The notes beneath the pieces were generated by a model. That model worked only from the letters and a program-made list of their open reading frames with translations, did no database searches and had not been told where the DNA came from. This document shows positions 45,040 to 53,138 of a DNA stretch of 64,000 bases, piece after piece (position 1 is the stretch's first letter; every line of letters starts with the position of its first letter). The position numbers were made by a program, and so were the translations under genes. Source of the DNA: CAVUNY01 sp963768585 (lineage in GTDB: Bacteria > Chloroflexota > Anaerolineae > Anaerolineales > Anaerolineaceae); the NCBI GenBank assembly GCA_963768585.1, contig CAVYIF010000016.1:248001-312000 (forward strand), given 5' to 3'.

Positions 45040-46394
45040 TTTGTGGGGGTTACTGCCAGCCGTTCGGCGGCTGCCTGGGCAATTTGCACCGGATCGCCCT
45101 GTTGATTGAGGGTCTGCAGGGTGGCGTCTTCGAGAATCGGCCCCAGGCCAAGCAGTAAATCGTTTGATGGCCTGACCTGCGCGGAAAGCGCAATCGGGCT
45201 GAACAGGGCCCGCAAACCCTCGTTTGACCAGGCGGTTAAAGCCGAAGGGCGCGTGGGCAGGAAACCGGCATCTGCAGACCATTTGGCCAGGAATTCGCTG
45301 TTTACCAGGAATTCTGCCAGACGGATGGAAGCCGCCCGCCGTTCAGGGAGCGGATCTGAAATTGCCCACACCCACCCGGTTGCCAGTGTGAAAGGTTTAT
45401 CGCTCAGCGAAGGCAGGGGCGCAGCGGCGGTATCCGCGGGGAAATCGGACAAATATTGGTTGCTCCAGGTAATCAGCAGCTGAGCGCGCTGTTCGCGGTA
45501 AGCCTGCCAGGCCTGTCCATCTGTTTGATATTGCGCCAACCAGTTTGGAAAAACTCCCGCCTTTACCCCGTCATCAATCAGTCTTAAGACCTTGGCCAAT
45601 GGGTCGGTTTGTAAAGTCGGGCGGCCCTGGTTGTCCTTCACCTCGCCGCCCGCAGAAAGATACAGCTGCAGGGTCGTCAGGGCCTGCCCATCGGCAGCGG
45701 CAAAGGCAGTGGGCAGGTTGGATGCGATCAGGGCAGGCCAATCTGCTGGGGCGTTGGGCAGTACCGCCGGGCGGTACAACAGGAGCAATGCGTCTCCGGC
45801 AAATGGCAGGCCAAACGCCGAACCCTGGATCAATGCCAGCTGCCTGGCATAAGCATACCAATCGGTGTCGTCCACAATGCGGGTCAGGCCGTCCAAGGAA
45901 AACACGAGCCCTTTGAGTGCGGCTGTTTCCAGGTCTGATCGTGAAAGAGCGACCAGGGCCGGTAAAACCGCCGGTGCAGCCGCGCTGGCAGAAGAGAGTG
46001 ATTCGATCAATCCACCAGGTCCCGAAGCGGCTTTTACGCGCACACTGACCCTGAGATCCGGGTTTTGTGCTTCAAATTCAGCCAGCCGGTTACGCAGCAA
46101 CCCTGCGGCGCGGCTCCCACCGCTGGGGTCAAACTGCGGTGGCACCCAGATCTCCAGGGTTTGCGGCCCTGAAGGGGTGGCAGTGGCGTTGGCCGTCTGG
46201 TCGGTGGGCAGCGGTGTGATTGTCTGGCTGACCGCTGGCGCGGTTGGGGTGGCGGTTTTAGCTTGGAGCAAACCGCTCAAGTCGACGCCGCATCCCATGG
46301 TCAGGCTCAGCAGGACGCTTAAGGCAGCCCAAATCATCCCGGTTTTCCAAAACCAGGCGGTATTCCGGGATGATTTCGATCTGATTGGATTCAC
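45036..46394 (-). CDS. ABC-type extracellular substrate-binding lipoprotein
   Basis: 452 residues from a GTG that overlaps the stop of the upstream peptidase gene (GTGA). Signal helix about residues 15-34 ends in LTMGC, a serviceable lipobox with Cys35 for lipid attachment, then a Thr/Pro linker. The rest follows the family 1 (MalE-like) binding fold: TLEIWVPPQFDPSGG, LVFSLDGLTRIVDDTDWYAYARQ, GDALLLLYRP and WSNEGLRALF. Ligand unknown (sugars, peptides and others are possible). No permease or ATPase gene is nearby, and the gene is embedded in an M42 peptidase operon, so peptide or amino acid binding is an attractive inference. Confidence 0.8.
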   Translation of the reverse strand: MNPIRSKSSRNTAWFWKTGMIWAALSVLLSLTMGCGVDLSGLLQAKTATPTAPAVSQTITPLPTDQTANATATPSGPQTLEIWVPPQFDPSGGSRAAGLLRNRLAEFEAQNPDLRVSVRVKAASGPGGLIESLSSASAAAPAVLPALVALSRSDLETAALKGLVFSLDGLTRIVDDTDWYAYARQLALIQGSAFGLPFAGDALLLLYRPAVLPNAPADWPALIASNLPTAFAAADGQALTTLQLYLSAGGEVKDNQGRPTLQTDPLAKVLRLIDDGVKAGVFPNWLAQYQTDGQAWQAYREQRAQLLITWSNQYLSDFPADTAAAPLPSLSDKPFTLATGWVWAISDPLPERRAASIRLAEFLVNSEFLAKWSADAGFLPTRPSALTAWSNEGLRALFSPIALSAQVRPSNDLLLGLGPILEDATLQTLNQQGDPVQIAQAAAERLAVTPTK

Positions 46395-47389
46395 TGCAGT
46401 TGAATGGGCTGGCTGATGAGCACTACCAGCAGTTTGACTGCGTTTTGAACATCGTTGTAATCGACCATTTCGGATGGACTGTGAATGTAGCGGGTGGGGA
46501 TTGACACACAACTGACCGGTACCCCGGCCCGGGTAATCTGCATGGCGCGGGCATCGGTGGTGCCGCCTTCCAGAATTTCTAACTGGTAGGGGATGCCGGC
46601 TTTTTCCGCGCTGTCAGCCATAAACCGCACCAGGCGCGGGTCGGAGATCATTCCTCCGTCGCGCACCTTGACGGTGGGACCTTTCCCCAGGCTAACTTCC
46701 ATTTTTCTGGCTTTGGGGGTGTCGCCCACGCCAGTGACATCCACAGAAATGCCAATTTCGGCATCCACGGAATAGGCAGCCGTCGTGGCCCCGCGCAGCC
46801 CCACTTCTTCCTGTGTGCTGAACACAAAGTACACTTCATTGGGGCCGTCTTTCATCTGGCGCAGGGTTTCGATCAGTACGGCACAGCTCACACGGTCATC
46901 CATCGCCTTCGAGACCAACCGGTCGCCCAGATCGAGCATAGGCCGGTCGAAGACACCTGCGTCGCCCACTTTAACCGGGCACTCCGCCCGGCTGGAAGCA
47001 CCGACATCGATGAATAACTGCTCGAAAGTGAGCACTTTTTCCGGGGATTCGAGACGCTCACCGCCAATCATCCCGCTCACGCCGCTGACGAAGCGCACCC
47101 GGCTGCCGTAGCAGGTGTGCGGGCGAACGCCGCCAATCGTGGTAAAGCGCACAAACCCATTTTCATCGATGTGAGTGGCCATTACGCCGATTTCATCCAT
47201 GTGGGCGGAAAACATGATACGCTGCCCGGCGGCTGATTTTTGTCCTTTGCGAACGATCAAGTTGCCGAGCGCATCCACGCGCACTTCATCCGCCAGGCCC
47301 TCAATTTCGGATTGGATCAGTTTGCGCACTTGGGCCTCAAAGCCCGAAGGCCCCACCAACTCTACCAGTTTTTTTATCAGATCTTTCAT
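46391..47389 (-). CDS. M42-family metallo-aminopeptidase (1 of 3)
   Basis: 332 residues. M42 enzymes (TET-type) form dodecameric shells that trim peptides. Ligands in order: SAHMDEIGV (His63, Asp65), KAMDDRVS (bridging Asp), STQEEVGLRGA (catalytic Glu and Glu ligand), ISVDVTG (Asp) and RYIHSPSEM (His). All metal-site residues are present. It starts with SD AGGAG and is the last of three M42 genes in line; the substrate-binding lipoprotein gene overlaps its stop. Cytosolic; no signal peptide. Confidence 0.94.
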   Translation of the reverse strand: MKDLIKKLVELVGPSGFEAQVRKLIQSEIEGLADEVRVDALGNLIVRKGQKSAAGQRIMFSAHMDEIGVMATHIDENGFVRFTTIGGVRPHTCYGSRVRFVSGVSGMIGGERLESPEKVLTFEQLFIDVGASSRAECPVKVGDAGVFDRPMLDLGDRLVSKAMDDRVSCAVLIETLRQMKDGPNEVYFVFSTQEEVGLRGATTAAYSVDAEIGISVDVTGVGDTPKARKMEVSLGKGPTVKVRDGGMISDPRLVRFMADSAEKAGIPYQLEILEGGTTDARAMQITRAGVPVSCVSIPTRYIHSPSEMVDYNDVQNAVKLLVVLISQPIQLQ

Positions 47390-47458
47390 GGTTCTCCTGT
47401 GATTTTATTTGGGTGTTGTATGGCCGGGTGAATTGGGCATTCTCCCGGCGCCATGGGC

Positions 47459-48550
47459 TTATTCTCGGGGCTGGCTTAAGATATCTGCTGGCAGGCGGAC
47501 TAAAGCCTGGTATGCCAGCGCCAGGGTGGCCTGCCAATCGGACAGGCGCGCAATCAGGGCTGCGGTATGTGCGTAGCGTCCCGGAACCGAAATGGAAACG
47601 CTCGGGATGCCGGCGCGCTGTTTGTGGATGGCACCGGCGTTCGTGCCACCGCCGCCTGGTTGGCGGAACTGGTAAGGGATGTTCAATGCGTCACCGGTGG
47701 AGGTCAGATGGCGCAGCAGGCGCGGGTCCGCCAGGGTGCCGGCGTCTGCCAGGTAAATGGCCGGGCCGAAACCCAGCCGGGTATTGTAGACGGCGTTTTC
47801 CGAGTCATCCCAGACAGGAAGGTCGTTAGCCGGGGTTGAGTCGATGGCAATCGCCAGGTCCGGGTCGAAGGCGTAAGCCGCGATCTTCGCTCCGCGCAGC
47901 CCGACTTCTTCCTGGACTGAAAATGCGACGCACAGCTCGATATTGGCGGGGGCATGTTTGACCAGTTCAATCAGGGTGGCCACGCCCAGGCGGTCATCCA
48001 GCGCTTTTCCGCGCAAGCTGGGCCCGATTTGCTGGAAGGTGGTGGCGAAGGTGCCGCGGTCGCCGACCTTGGCCTTGCTGCTGCCGGAGGGGCCCAAATC
48101 GATTTTCAGGCTGTCCAGCGGGATATTGCTTTTGCGCTCATCGCGCGTGGTATGGTGAATGGGCTTGGCGCCGATCACGCCCGGAACGTGATCTTTGCCC
48201 ACCAGGACCGGTTTTCCCGGCAGTTGACGCACATCGATCCCGCCGATCAGTTCAAAGCGAAACAGACCCTCGTCCCCGTCTTCCACCAGCATGAAGCCGA
48301 CTTCATCCATGTGGGCATCCAGCATCACTTTGAGCGCCGGCTGCTGGCGGGCGTGAACCCGAACCAGCACGCTGCCCATGGCATCGACTTTCACCTCATC
48401 GGCGTAGGGAGTAATTTCGTCAAGTACGATCCGGCGTACTTCACTTTCATCGCCTGAGACTGACACAGCGTTGCTCAACTTTTCAAGCAGGGCAATTTGC
48501 TCGGCGCCAATTTCAGGGGCTTGCGAAAGATTCTCTTTTCTTTCAGTCAT
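47459..48550 (-). CDS. M42-family metallo-aminopeptidase (2 of 3)
   Basis: 363 residues, slightly longer at the N terminus than the other copies. Metal-site motifs: LDAHMDEVGFML, KALDDRLG, SVQEEVGLRGAKI, AIDSTPAN and RYAHTAAL. Complete. About 70 bases separate its stop from the next M42 gene and 3 bases separate its start from the previous stop. Sequence differs strongly from the neighbouring copies, arguing against a recent duplication and for different specificity. Cytosolic. Confidence 0.94.
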   Translation of the reverse strand: MTERKENLSQAPEIGAEQIALLEKLSNAVSVSGDESEVRRIVLDEITPYADEVKVDAMGSVLVRVHARQQPALKVMLDAHMDEVGFMLVEDGDEGLFRFELIGGIDVRQLPGKPVLVGKDHVPGVIGAKPIHHTTRDERKSNIPLDSLKIDLGPSGSSKAKVGDRGTFATTFQQIGPSLRGKALDDRLGVATLIELVKHAPANIELCVAFSVQEEVGLRGAKIAAYAFDPDLAIAIDSTPANDLPVWDDSENAVYNTRLGFGPAIYLADAGTLADPRLLRHLTSTGDALNIPYQFRQPGGGGTNAGAIHKQRAGIPSVSISVPGRYAHTAALIARLSDWQATLALAYQALVRLPADILSQPRE

Positions 48551-48553
48551 AAA

Positions 48554-49615
48554 TTAATCATCCCAATGAATTTTCTGAATGAAATCGGGTTCAAGTTGGG
48601 CAATGAACTCGGCCAGCAGGTGGCCGGTGCGGCTGATATCTTTGAGCGCAACCAGTTCCACCGGGGTATGCATGTAGCGCAGCGGGATGCTGAGCACCAT
48701 GGTGGGAATGCCCTCGGCGACGACCTGTATGGCATAAGCGTCGGTGCCTGAATGGCGCGGCATGGCTTCCATGGCATGGGGAATATCCAATTTTTCGGCC
48801 AGTTCATCGAATGCCTTGTACAGGGCCGGGTGTATGTTCGGTCCCCAACCCAGGGTCGGGCCTTTGCCCAATGGATAGCCGCGATAGTCATTCACTCCTG
48901 GACCCTTGGCAAAGGTCACATCGATGGCAACGGCCAGATCCGGGCGAATCTCGAAGGGCGAGGTGTAGGCCCCGGCAAAGCTTTCTTCTTCTTGCGAGGA
49001 AGCGACTGCCCAAACATCCCAGGCATGGCGCACGTGCTGCAGTTCTTGCAGGCACAGGGTGACGGCTGCCACAGAAGCCCGGTTGTCCAGCGAGTGCCCT
49101 GCCAGGGTCTCACCGGTCAATTCCAGCGGCAGTTGGGCAAAGGAAGCCAGGTCTCCAACCCGCACCTGTTGGGCCACTTCTTCTGCCGGCAGGCCGGTAT
49201 CGATAAATAAATACTCCATGGCGACGGGTTTGCCGTGGGTAGATTCCGGCAGCAGCCGGTTTGAGGGCTGAACCACGACCCCGGGCAAGTCTTTGCGACC
49301 GTGTACGGTGACGATCTGCCCCGGCAAAATGCGCGGGTCGACTCCACCGACTTCGGTGAAGCGCAGCAGGCCAGCGCTGCTGCCGGTAACCATCAGCCCG
49401 ATAGCATCCATATGGGCCGAAAGCAGGATGCGCGGGCGTTTATCAGATGCCGCCGACCCTTTTCGCAGGCCGTGCAGGCTGCCGACCCGGCTAACGGTGA
49501 GTTCATCCACCAGAGGCCGCCAGGCATCGGCGATGACTTCTCTCACCGGTGTCTCGAAGGCGGAAAGGCCCGCCTGGCTAAGAAGTGTCTTCAAAAATGG
49601 GGTTAATTCAATCAT
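48554..49615 (-). CDS. M42-family metallo-aminopeptidase (3 of 3)
   Basis: 353 residues. Motifs: LSAHMDAIGLMV, HSLDNRASVA (bridging Asp, with Asn in place of the second Asp as in many M42 members), ASSQEEESFAGAY and RYMHTPVEL. The glycine after the Glu pair is replaced (EEESFAG rather than EEVGLRG), so active-site geometry may differ. GAGG is about 10 bases before its ATG. First of the three in the operon. The upstream Thr/Pro-rich gene is 13 bases away and in the same direction. Confidence 0.92.
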   Translation of the reverse strand: MIELTPFLKTLLSQAGLSAFETPVREVIADAWRPLVDELTVSRVGSLHGLRKGSAASDKRPRILLSAHMDAIGLMVTGSSAGLLRFTEVGGVDPRILPGQIVTVHGRKDLPGVVVQPSNRLLPESTHGKPVAMEYLFIDTGLPAEEVAQQVRVGDLASFAQLPLELTGETLAGHSLDNRASVAAVTLCLQELQHVRHAWDVWAVASSQEEESFAGAYTSPFEIRPDLAVAIDVTFAKGPGVNDYRGYPLGKGPTLGWGPNIHPALYKAFDELAEKLDIPHAMEAMPRHSGTDAYAIQVVAEGIPTMVLSIPLRYMHTPVELVALKDISRTGHLLAEFIAQLEPDFIQKIHWDD

Positions 49616-49628
49616 CCGTTCGAAATCC

Positions 49629-50126
49629 TCAAGGTGTTACGGGAGTATCGGTCACAGTATTTGTACTCGTTGGCGGAATGGACGTGGAAGTAGGTGGAAT
49701 GGCCGTGGAAGTACGGGTAGGCGTTGGCGTGGACGTGGGTGGAACCGGAGTAGCGGTCGCGGTGTTGGTTGGAGTCGCCGTCGGGCTGGGCGTGTTTGTT
49801 GGGGTTGGGGTGTCCGTTTCGGTCGGGGTCGGCGTGGGGGTGGGTGGTGTAAACGGAGTATAGGTCAGGCTGGGGGTCCATGTGATGGTCGCGGTTGGCG
49901 CTACGGTGAAGGTCGAAGAAGCGATCGCTGAAGGGCTGGGCGCAACGGGCGTGTTTGAACTGGTCGTCGTGGGCGGCACACTGGTGGGCGTGGCAGTCGC
50001 ACCCCCGCCCCGCGCGCGGCCGATTTGCAGCACGACTAGCCCCAAGCAGTAACAGGCCAGGGAGAGCAATATGATAATCACGAGTACAGTTCGCGTCCGT
50101 TTGCGTCGTTCCAAGCGGAAGGCCAT
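49629..50126 (-). CDS. Membrane-anchored Thr/Pro-rich protein
   Basis: 165 residues: a basic N terminus (RLERRKRTRT), one helix (about 14-35, VLVIIILLSLACYCLGLVVL), then a Gly/Arg hinge and a long Thr/Pro tail with TPTPTPTETDTPTPTNTPSP. It resembles the other Thr/Pro stalk protein at 23.2 kb. It precedes the M42 operon in the same direction. AAGGAG lies before the ATG. No enzymatic domain. The repetitive tail is GC-rich and also creates a spurious ORF on the opposite strand. Confidence 0.65.
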   Translation of the reverse strand: MAFRLERRKRTRTVLVIIILLSLACYCLGLVVLQIGRARGGGATATPTSVPPTTTSSNTPVAPSPSAIASSTFTVAPTATITWTPSLTYTPFTPPTPTPTPTETDTPTPTNTPSPTATPTNTATATPVPPTSTPTPTRTSTAIPPTSTSIPPTSTNTVTDTPVTP

Positions 50127-50211
50127 GCATTCTCCTTGTGAAAATTAATCTTATCATGATTTTCAACCTTCGACTTCTTTGTACCGCTGGCAAATTAATC
50201 GAAAATAAAAT

Positions 50212-50238
50212 ACCCCTTCTTCAAGTGGAAGAAGGGGT
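50212..50238 (-). terminator. Terminator of the chelatase-like operon
   Basis: An 11-bp stem, 50212-50222 with 50228-50238 (ACCCCTTCTTC), 5-base loop. On the minus strand it is followed by ATTTTATTTTC and lies 7 bases after the VWA gene's stop. Confidence 0.8.
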
Positions 50239-50245
50239 CAGAAGT

Positions 50246-51220
50246 TTATCTCCGATCCTCTGGTTTGGCCTGGTTAATCTCTTGTTTCACGGCCAGATAA
50301 AGGCTCTCAGCGCGCAGATCGGTGATCGCATAGCAGGGTGCATCCAGATGGTCGGCTAACTGCTGCGCCAGACCCTGATCAAAGGCCACATGTTCCATAT
50401 TGATTACCACGGAATGAATTTTCTCTTCTGCGATCAATTCCGCCAGGCGGTGCGCTTCATCCTGGGGCGACTGCTGGCCCATCGCTACGTTACCTGCCCC
50501 ATCGGTCAGCACCATCATCAGCGGCATCACATCCGGGTGGGTAATTTTTTCCTGGCGCAAGACTTCATGGGCCATCAATAGTCCGGCAGAAAGCGGCGTT
50601 TTGCCGCCGACCGGAATTTCTTCCAGGGCCCTTTTGGCCAGAAATACCGAGTTGGTTGGGGGCAGGACGAGTGTGGCGCGGTCCTTTTGGAATACGATTA
50701 ATCCAACCCGGTCGCGCCGCTGATAGGCATCGGTCAGCAGAGATAGGATCGCGCCTTTGGTTGCTGCCATACGTTCCGCGACTGCCATAGACCAGGAGGC
50801 ATCTACCAGGAAAAGCACCAGGTTTGCCGCCCGCCGTACGCGGACTTTGCGCATGTAATCGCTTGGGCGAATGGAAAATGCTACATTCCGGCGCAGTTCT
50901 GCCCGTTCGTTCTGGAAGGGGGCCGCGGCGCGCAGGGTTGCATCCAATGCCAGATCGATTGGGTGGTCAGGAGAGGGGCGTGCCATAATATACCGCCCGC
51001 GCCGGTCAGAACGAGTCCGGCTGCGTCTCCCACCGGAATGCCGCATCATTTTATCGAGAGGCGTGTCCAGACGGCGCGGAGTAAATGCCTCTCCGACCTT
51101 GACTTTTTGGCCGCCTTCCCACCACCTTGCTGGTTTGTTTTCGAAAATATTTTGGGGCGAAGGATCCAGGCGAGCGTCTTGCGGCTCTTCTTGCTCGCTG
51201 CTGGCCTCGCCCTCACTCAT
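50246..51220 (-). CDS. VWA-domain protein, chelatase subunit D C-terminal-like
   Basis: 324 residues. A disordered, charged N-terminal third is followed by a von Willebrand A domain with the MIDAS motif DASWS (Asp140, Ser142, Ser144) and a later Thr/Asp (VLTDGAGN). The sequence fits the VWA half of ChlD/CobT-like proteins that ring up with an AAA+ partner. Overlaps the ChlI-like gene as ATGA, so the pair is made in ratio. In many bacteria the two domains are one polypeptide; here they are separate. No CobN or BchH large subunit is in the window. Confidence 0.85.
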   Translation of the reverse strand: MSEGEASSEQEEPQDARLDPSPQNIFENKPARWWEGGQKVKVGEAFTPRRLDTPLDKMMRHSGGRRSRTRSDRRGRYIMARPSPDHPIDLALDATLRAAAPFQNERAELRRNVAFSIRPSDYMRKVRVRRAANLVLFLVDASWSMAVAERMAATKGAILSLLTDAYQRRDRVGLIVFQKDRATLVLPPTNSVFLAKRALEEIPVGGKTPLSAGLLMAHEVLRQEKITHPDVMPLMMVLTDGAGNVAMGQQSPQDEAHRLAELIAEEKIHSVVINMEHVAFDQGLAQQLADHLDAPCYAITDLRAESLYLAVKQEINQAKPEDRR

Positions 51221-52371
51221 TTTTTTGAGGTATTGACCTCTTGTTCCTGGGTCTCGCTGAACTGCATGCGGGTCTGGCTGCCGGTTGCGCCTTCCAACTG
51301 CTCGATGCGCTCCTGCAGTTCTTCCATGGTCATTTCTGCCTGTTGGAAAGGACCGCGTTTCAGACGGTGAGGTAGGGCCAACTCGGCTGCCAGGGCGATA
51401 TCGCGGTCGGTGACCGCCAGGCGTCCTTCGAAGGCAGCCATGGCCCGCGCCGCCTTAAGAATAACCAGATCGGAGCGGTGCCCATCCACATTTAAAGAAG
51501 CTGTCAGGTTAGCGATTGCCAATAAGTTGCGGTTGGTGAAGTTTACCTTTTCCACGATCTCACGGGCATGACCGATCTGTGCGGAAAGCTCTTCTTCTTT
51601 GGGCAGCCATTCCTGGCGAAAAGTATCGGCATTGGCTTCAAAGTACAGGTTGCGCTCCATAATCTGCACCCGTTCACGGGCGTCTCGAATACCGTGAATA
51701 TCCACCGAAAGGGCGAAGCGGTCCAACAACTGCGGGCGCAAATCACCTTCTTCGGGGTTCATGGTGCCTACCAGGATGAAGCGCGCCGGGTGTGAGAAGG
51801 AGATCCCTTCGCGTTCCACGACGTTAACCCCCATGGCGGCTGAATCGAGCAGAACGTCGACCACATGGTCGTCGAGTAAATTCACTTCATCGATGTACAG
51901 CAAACCGCGGTTTGCGGCTGCCAGCACGCCTGGCTCAAAACGGCGTTCGCCTTTCTGGATGGCCCGTTCGATATCAAGCGTACCAACCACCCGGTCTTCA
52001 GTTGCCGAGACAGGCAGATTGATAAACGAGGTGGCCCGCGTGGTCACCGGGAGTTGTTCTCCGCTGGCTGCCCGTTCGCGGCACTCGGTGCACCAGGTGG
52101 TGGGTGATTCGGGGTCGCAGCCGAAACGGCAGCCGGATACTACCTTAACCTGCGGCAGCAAGGCAGCCAGCGCGCGGGCGGCGGTTGATTTCGCTGTTCC
52201 GCGTTCGCCGCGGATGAGAACCCCACCGATGCGTGGGTTGACAGCATTGAGTACCAGAGCGCGGCGCATCCGCTCCTGGCCGACGATGGCAGTGAAAGGG
52301 TAAATTGCTGGCATACCGGAAAACAAGCCTCCATGCGGCTGAATGGGTTCCATCCGGCCGAAAATAGTCAA
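51217..52371 (-). CDS. AAA+ chelatase subunit, ChlI/cobaltochelatase-like
   Basis: 384 residues. Walker A GERGTAKST (55-63), Walker B LLYIDEV, and sensor residues in GTMNPEEGDLRPQLLDRF. A four-Cys insertion, CRFGC and CTEC (Cys81, Cys85, Cys94, Cys97), is the hallmark of the putative cobaltochelatase/ChlID branch rather than of photosynthetic BchI. It powers insertion of Co or Mg into a tetrapyrrole with a large subunit. The start may be a TTG at 52371, placed 6 bases after TACAAT, or an ATG at 52353. A non-photosynthetic relative suggests cobalamin synthesis or a MoxR-like regulatory role. Confidence 0.88.
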   Translation of the reverse strand: MTIFGRMEPIQPHGGLFSGMPAIYPFTAIVGQERMRRALVLNAVNPRIGGVLIRGERGTAKSTAARALAALLPQVKVVSGCRFGCDPESPTTWCTECRERAASGEQLPVTTRATSFINLPVSATEDRVVGTLDIERAIQKGERRFEPGVLAAANRGLLYIDEVNLLDDHVVDVLLDSAAMGVNVVEREGISFSHPARFILVGTMNPEEGDLRPQLLDRFALSVDIHGIRDARERVQIMERNLYFEANADTFRQEWLPKEEELSAQIGHAREIVEKVNFTNRNLLAIANLTASLNVDGHRSDLVILKAARAMAAFEGRLAVTDRDIALAAELALPHRLKRGPFQQAEMTMEELQERIEQLEGATGSQTRMQFSETQEQEVNTSKK

Positions 52372-52377
52372 GTGCTA

Positions 52378-52383
52378 ATTGTA
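52378..52383 (-). promoter_or_regulatory. -10 box of the ChlI-like gene (leaderless architecture)
   Basis: On the minus strand GTGGTACAAT (extended -10) is followed by TAGCAC and the TTG at 52371, the same spacing seen at three other genes in this window. Confidence 0.45.
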
Positions 52384-52428
52384 CCACTGACCGCAGCATG
52401 CGAAAACCAGGGTTCAAGCAGCGGCCAG

Positions 52429-53118
52429 TTAAGTTTTATCCAGGATATCCTGAATATCGCCTAACGACCGGGCTTCATAGGTTACCTTCCAGCGTGCATC
52501 GGGTTGTTTTCCCTTCGGGTTGAACCACAGCGTATCCAACCCGGCCTGGATGCCTCCGCGAATGTCGGAGCTCAAGCTGTCGCCGATGACCAGCACCTGG
52601 CGCTTATCGGGGTTCCCGGCCATAGCCAGCGCGGCGGAAAAGAAGGCTGGATCGGGTTTGGCGATGCCAATCTCTTCCGAGATGGCTACAAATTTGAAAT
52701 GTCCGGCGATGCCGGATCCTGCCAGGCGCGGGCGTTGTACTTCCGGAAAGCCATTAGTGATCAGCCCCATCTGGTAGCGTTGGCTAAGGTTGGCCAGCAA
52801 CTCAGGCGTGCCGTCGAACAAGAAATAACCCTGGGAAAGGTGAACCAGGTAGCGTTGGCTGAAAGTGTCGACCTCGACCTGGATGCCCAGGCTGGCAAAT
52901 AAGCGCGCGAAGCGTTTTGCGCGCAGCTCCAGCGCGTCGATCCGGCCCTGTTCAAATTCGATCCAGATTTCCGCATTGATAGCCTTGTAAGTTGGCATTA
53001 AGTCCGGCACATTGGACAGGCCAAATTCATCGGCTGCCGCCGACAGGGCGCTGGCTTCGGCCCGGCTGTAATCAAACAGGGTATCATCTGCGTCGAAGAA
53101 TAACCACGAATACGTCAT
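52429..53118 (-). CDS. HAD-superfamily nucleotidase, YjjG-like
   Basis: About 229 residues. Motif I WLFFDADDTLFDY (Asp9, Asp11), motif II LITNG, motif III Lys in GIAKPDP, and motif IV VIGDSLSSDIRGG are complete. The first residues align exactly with E. coli YjjG, a pyrimidine 5'-nucleotidase for non-canonical nucleotides. The ATG at 53118 is chosen on that alignment; an upstream ATG at 53130 lies 7 bases after a CATAAT box and could be a leaderless start. The gene follows the sulfatase gene closely but has this box within the sulfatase end. Cytosolic. Confidence 0.88.
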   Translation of the reverse strand: MTYSWLFFDADDTLFDYSRAEASALSAAADEFGLSNVPDLMPTYKAINAEIWIEFEQGRIDALELRAKRFARLFASLGIQVEVDTFSQRYLVHLSQGYFLFDGTPELLANLSQRYQMGLITNGFPEVQRPRLAGSGIAGHFKFVAISEEIGIAKPDPAFFSAALAMAGNPDKRQVLVIGDSLSSDIRGGIQAGLDTLWFNPKGKQPDARWKVTYEARSLGDIQDILDKT

Positions 53119-53138
53119 TTTTTCACCCATAAATCCTA

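Noticed and set aside
49585..49863. A Gly/Val repeat ORF on the plus strand opposite the Thr/Pro-rich protein
   Set aside because: Pure mirror of the repetitive Thr/Pro codons; no independent signals. The minus-strand frame has a membrane helix and AAGGAG.
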